Below the pieces are notes generated by a model. It saw only the letters and a list, made by a program, of their open reading frames with translations. It was not told where the DNA came from and made no database searches. Both the position numbers and the translations under genes were made by a program. A stretch of 33,824 nucleotides of DNA from Lentisphaerota bacterium. GTDB lineage: Bacteria > Verrucomicrobiota > Lentisphaeria > Victivallales > GWF2-50-93. Positions 32,173 to 33,824 of the stretch are shown here, one piece after another; positions within the stretch are counted from its first letter, which is position 1; each line of letters starts with the position of its first letter. Location of the stretch: the NCBI GenBank assembly GCA_025360875.1, contig JANYBI010000767.1, forward strand, positions 1-33,824, written 5' to 3'.

Positions 32173-32472
32173 GGGTTGAATCCGGGTTGAAACAAAACTG
32201 TTTTATCACGGAGCGCCCAGAGGCACTATGCGCTCGGGGCAATGTAATACAGGCATACTTCGACAAGCTCAGTACAGGTCTTGCCTGTGTCTTTTGGAAC
32301 GCTGGCGTCCCGCCGGCAATGACATGATGTAGCGTTCGCCGCCTGCCCCGCCGGATGGCTGGGTCTCGGCGAAGAATCTTAATTCTCTTGTCTGTGACGG
32401 ACAAGGGAAATTGATCTCGTCTGGAACAGACGACACTACATCGGGAAAGAAATTACAGGCAAGCGCCTGTCG
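32173..32472. repeat. 300-bp repeat-type gap between convergent genes
   Basis: No gene is supported. The stretch has GAGCGC/GCGCTC around 32205, TTCGACAAGCTCAGTAC (a dispersed repeat I recognise from memory), CTTGTC/GACAAG (32387-32405), CGTCTG/CAGACG (32418-32432) and ACAGGC/GCCTGT (32455-32470). A 106-codon minus-strand frame (32084-32404) crosses it and overlaps rubrerythrin; it is not credible. The gap separates rubrerythrin from the convergent pseudopilin gene. Confidence 0.55.
32443..32470 (-). terminator. Possible terminator of the pseudopilin gene
   Basis: Two bases beyond the pseudopilin stop codon, the minus strand reads ACAGGC-GCTT-GCCTGT followed by AATTTCTTTC. The six-base stem and four-base loop are right for an intrinsic terminator, but the T-run is broken. 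Confidence 0.4.
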
Positions 32473-33441
32473 TCAGTCATCCGTCGCGCTTCTGCTGGAA
32501 ATATACCTGACATGGCCGTCAACGTAGAGGCGGTGTACGGCCTTCTTTTCCAGGGCCGGCACCCACCATTGCTCGCCTGCCTGCGGAGCACTTACGAGAT
32601 TGTAATTGCCATGCGGGTCGTGCACGGTACTCTGTGGCCAGGCGATGATGTGGAACATGCGCGGACATGAAAGCAGCACCTGTTTGGAGCCGTCGCTGCC
32701 GAGCAGAGGATCCATCCAGTCCCATAGGTTGTCATACCGCACATGCACACTCCGCGGCCGAAGCGTAGCGAAATGGCTTGGGGCAACATAATTGCTGTCG
32801 CTGTATCCCCAGCTCCAGCCCCAAATATAAGCACGGAAGGAATCGGTACCTGGGCCGGCATACTGGTAGGCGGAACGATATTCGCCACCGACCACGCTGT
32901 CCTTGCCCGTAGGGGAATACCAGCTGCCGTTTGATTCCAGGAGGGGGCTGGTCTCATGCAGCACCTCCTTAGTACAGTATCCGGCGTCAATCATTTTAGT
33001 GTACCAGGAGTAACCGCTGAAACCGTCCGGGGCCTGACCATAATCCGTTGCCAGACCGCTACCTCCGCCGCGCCCTATGTCCCAGGCAGGCTTGGCAACG
33101 TCGAGTCCCCATGGGTTCCAGTCGGGATTGCCCGGAAAGTCGCCGGCGTCGACGGCGTAGCAAAGGACAGCAACTCCACCCTGGCGAATATTGTTCATGC
33201 AGCGTATGCAATTGGCCTTTTCCTTTGCCTGTCTAAGCACGGGCAGAAGCAGGGCTGCGAGGATAGAGATTATCGCAATGACCACAAGCAATTCGATCAA
33301 AGTAAAGAGCTTTGGTCGAATTGGCCTACGTCCCCTAACGGGTAACTTCGGCTGGCACGCCACCAGAAGCTCGATCAAGGTAAAAATTTTTCCTGTGGGA
33401 AAATTTTTATGTGAACGGCAGCTTTCCTTTTTGCAATCCAT
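32473..33441 (-). CDS. Type II pseudopilin-like protein with a duplicated prepilin motif
   Basis: A protein of 322 residues. Residues 46 onward form a normal prepilin N-terminus: FTLIELLVVIA, a hydrophobic helix and LLPVL. The body is of the H-X9-DG (DUF1559-like) type and ends with HRLYVDGHVRYIS. In front of this lies an extra copy, FTLIELLVACQPKLPVRG (from residue 20), so two cleavage motifs stand 26 residues apart. The first copy has no hydrophobic helix after it and ends in a basic stretch, RGRRPIRPKL. Residues before both motifs (Ile and Leu) are not the usual Gly. These proteins are numerous and of unknown role in PVC-group bacteria and are thought to be exported through type II or pilus-like machinery. 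A G-rich site precedes the ATG. Convergent with rubrerythrin. Confidence 0.88.
   Translation of the reverse strand: MDCKKESCRSHKNFPTGKIFTLIELLVACQPKLPVRGRRPIRPKLFTLIELLVVIAIISILAALLLPVLRQAKEKANCIRCMNNIRQGGVAVLCYAVDAGDFPGNPDWNPWGLDVAKPAWDIGRGGGSGLATDYGQAPDGFSGYSWYTKMIDAGYCTKEVLHETSPLLESNGSWYSPTGKDSVVGGEYRSAYQYAGPGTDSFRAYIWGWSWGYSDSNYVAPSHFATLRPRSVHVRYDNLWDWMDPLLGSDGSKQVLLSCPRMFHIIAWPQSTVHDPHGNYNLVSAPQAGEQWWVPALEKKAVHRLYVDGHVRYISSRSATDD
33381..33409. repeat. AT-rich palindrome inside the pseudopilin coding sequence
   Basis: TAAAAATTTTTCC (33381-33393) pairs with GGAAAATTTTTA (33398-33409), with one bulged base and a four-base loop. Read in frame on the minus strand it encodes HKNFPTGKIF, immediately before the first FTLIELL copy. 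Confidence 0.75.
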
Positions 33442-33609
33442 AAAATATCCCCCCGATTGGTTTCTGTAAATAATGCCATAATATCATTTAATATCATGGT
33501 ATTTGCAAGTTAACATATTATTAAACACAGCGTCAGAAATAATAGCTGATGAGCGTGGGTCAAGCATAAATAAGCAAGCGTTAAGCTGGAGATTTTTCCC
33601 AATAAGTAG

Positions 33610-33653
33610 GGCGGTTTTTAAACCGCCAACCACCCGTCGGGTTAAAACCCGAC
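33610..33653. repeat. Pair of adjacent hairpins
   Basis: GGCGGTTT/AAACCGCC (33610-33627) and GTCGGGTT/AACCCGAC (33636-33653) stand nine bases apart in the gap 33442-33691, which otherwise shows nothing. Their style matches the palindrome strings at 3200-3349 and 8880-9000. Lying just beyond the transposase end, they could be part of, or a target for, that insertion sequence. Confidence 0.6.
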
Positions 33654-33691
33654 ATACTTTCAAGTGAATATGGGGTTACGCCCGAATGGCG

Positions 33692-33823
33692 CTAAGTTAA
33701 GCAAGTTTTGCTGTACCTCTTGATGTGTTGGATTTCCATGAAGACATGTCTTGGAGAGGTCATAAGTTGATAGGGTTTGGGTCTTCTTTTTACCGCTCGT
33801 GGTTCTCTCCTTAAAGGTCTTTC
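33692..33823 (-). CDS. IS4-type transposase, C-terminal 43 residues only
   Basis: A minus-strand frame enters from the right edge and ends at a TAG at 33692-33694. It reads REPRAVKRRPKPYQLMTSPR followed by a basic tail ending KTCLT. The string PR-x-VKRRPKPY-x-L(M/L)T-x-PR is the characteristic C-terminus of many IS4-family DDE transposases. The catalytic residues are off the window, so whether the copy is intact is unknown. The insertion-sequence end should lie just left of 33692; I could not identify its terminal repeat. Confidence 0.75.
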   Translation of the reverse strand, partial: ERPLRREPRAVKRRPKPYQLMTSPRHVFMEIQHIKRYSKTCLT

Positions 33824-33824
33824 T

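Noticed and set aside
32084..32404. 106-codon minus-strand frame
   Set aside because: It overlaps the end of rubrerythrin and lies in repeat DNA.

Overview
The window reads as an accessory carbohydrate-catabolism locus from a PVC-superphylum bacterium, most likely a Lentisphaerota (Victivallis-type) genome. Three things suggest this. There is a type II pseudopilin of the H-X9-DG kind, with FTLIELL and no Gly before the cleavage site. There are large NHL/LamG-type exoproteins together with many unusual clan-A glycoside hydrolases. The intergenic gaps are packed with short palindromes. This placement rests on recognition of family style; no marker gene is present.

Layout. Nearly every gene is on the minus strand, so transcription runs from right to left. 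A chimeric GntR-LacI regulator (30128-31192) heads a tightly spaced series: a clan-D-like TIM-barrel hydrolase (28068-30113), a fused Gfo/Idh/MocA-aldo/keto reductase (26050-28053), a degenerate GH42-like protein (23715-25958), a sugar isomerase/epimerase-type TIM barrel (22888-23703) and an SGNH hydrolase (22195-22875). A palindromic element follows, then an authentic-looking clan-A hydrolase (18946-22047) and a GH38 alpha-mannosidase-like enzyme (16205-18925). Another repeat patch carries the N-terminal stump of a DUF4434-like gene, which abuts an AGE-family epimerase (14626-15810). Three small AT-rich secreted proteins of unknown function (13034-14605) precede two large beta-propeller exoproteins (9255-12857 and 3368-6511). 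These flank a second degenerate GH42-like protein (6533-8761). An ankyrin-repeat lipoprotein (1614-3074) and a truncated GH116-like glycosidase (1-1496, running off the left edge) close the left side.

Right flank. Divergent from the regulator is a plus-strand rubrerythrin (31636-32172) with its own promoter-like sequence. It is followed by a repeat block, a pseudopilin-like protein with two successive FTLIELL motifs (32473-33441), another hairpin patch and the last 43 residues of an IS4-type transposase (33692-33823).

How it may work together. The glycosidases, the oxidoreductase fusion, the isomerase and the epimerase have no signal peptide and should be cytoplasmic. The two propeller proteins, the ankyrin protein and the small proteins have N-terminal export signals. 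I see no transporter, SusC/D pair or sulfatase. The simplest reading is intracellular processing of imported, probably mannose- or hexosamine-containing oligosaccharides or glycosides, controlled by a sugar-sensing GntR-LacI repressor. The most unusual points are two paralogous clan-A barrels that lack both canonical glutamates, the oxidase-reductase fusion next to an isomerase (which permits a redox-neutral sugar-editing hypothesis), and palindromic elements that have entered coding sequence at two places.
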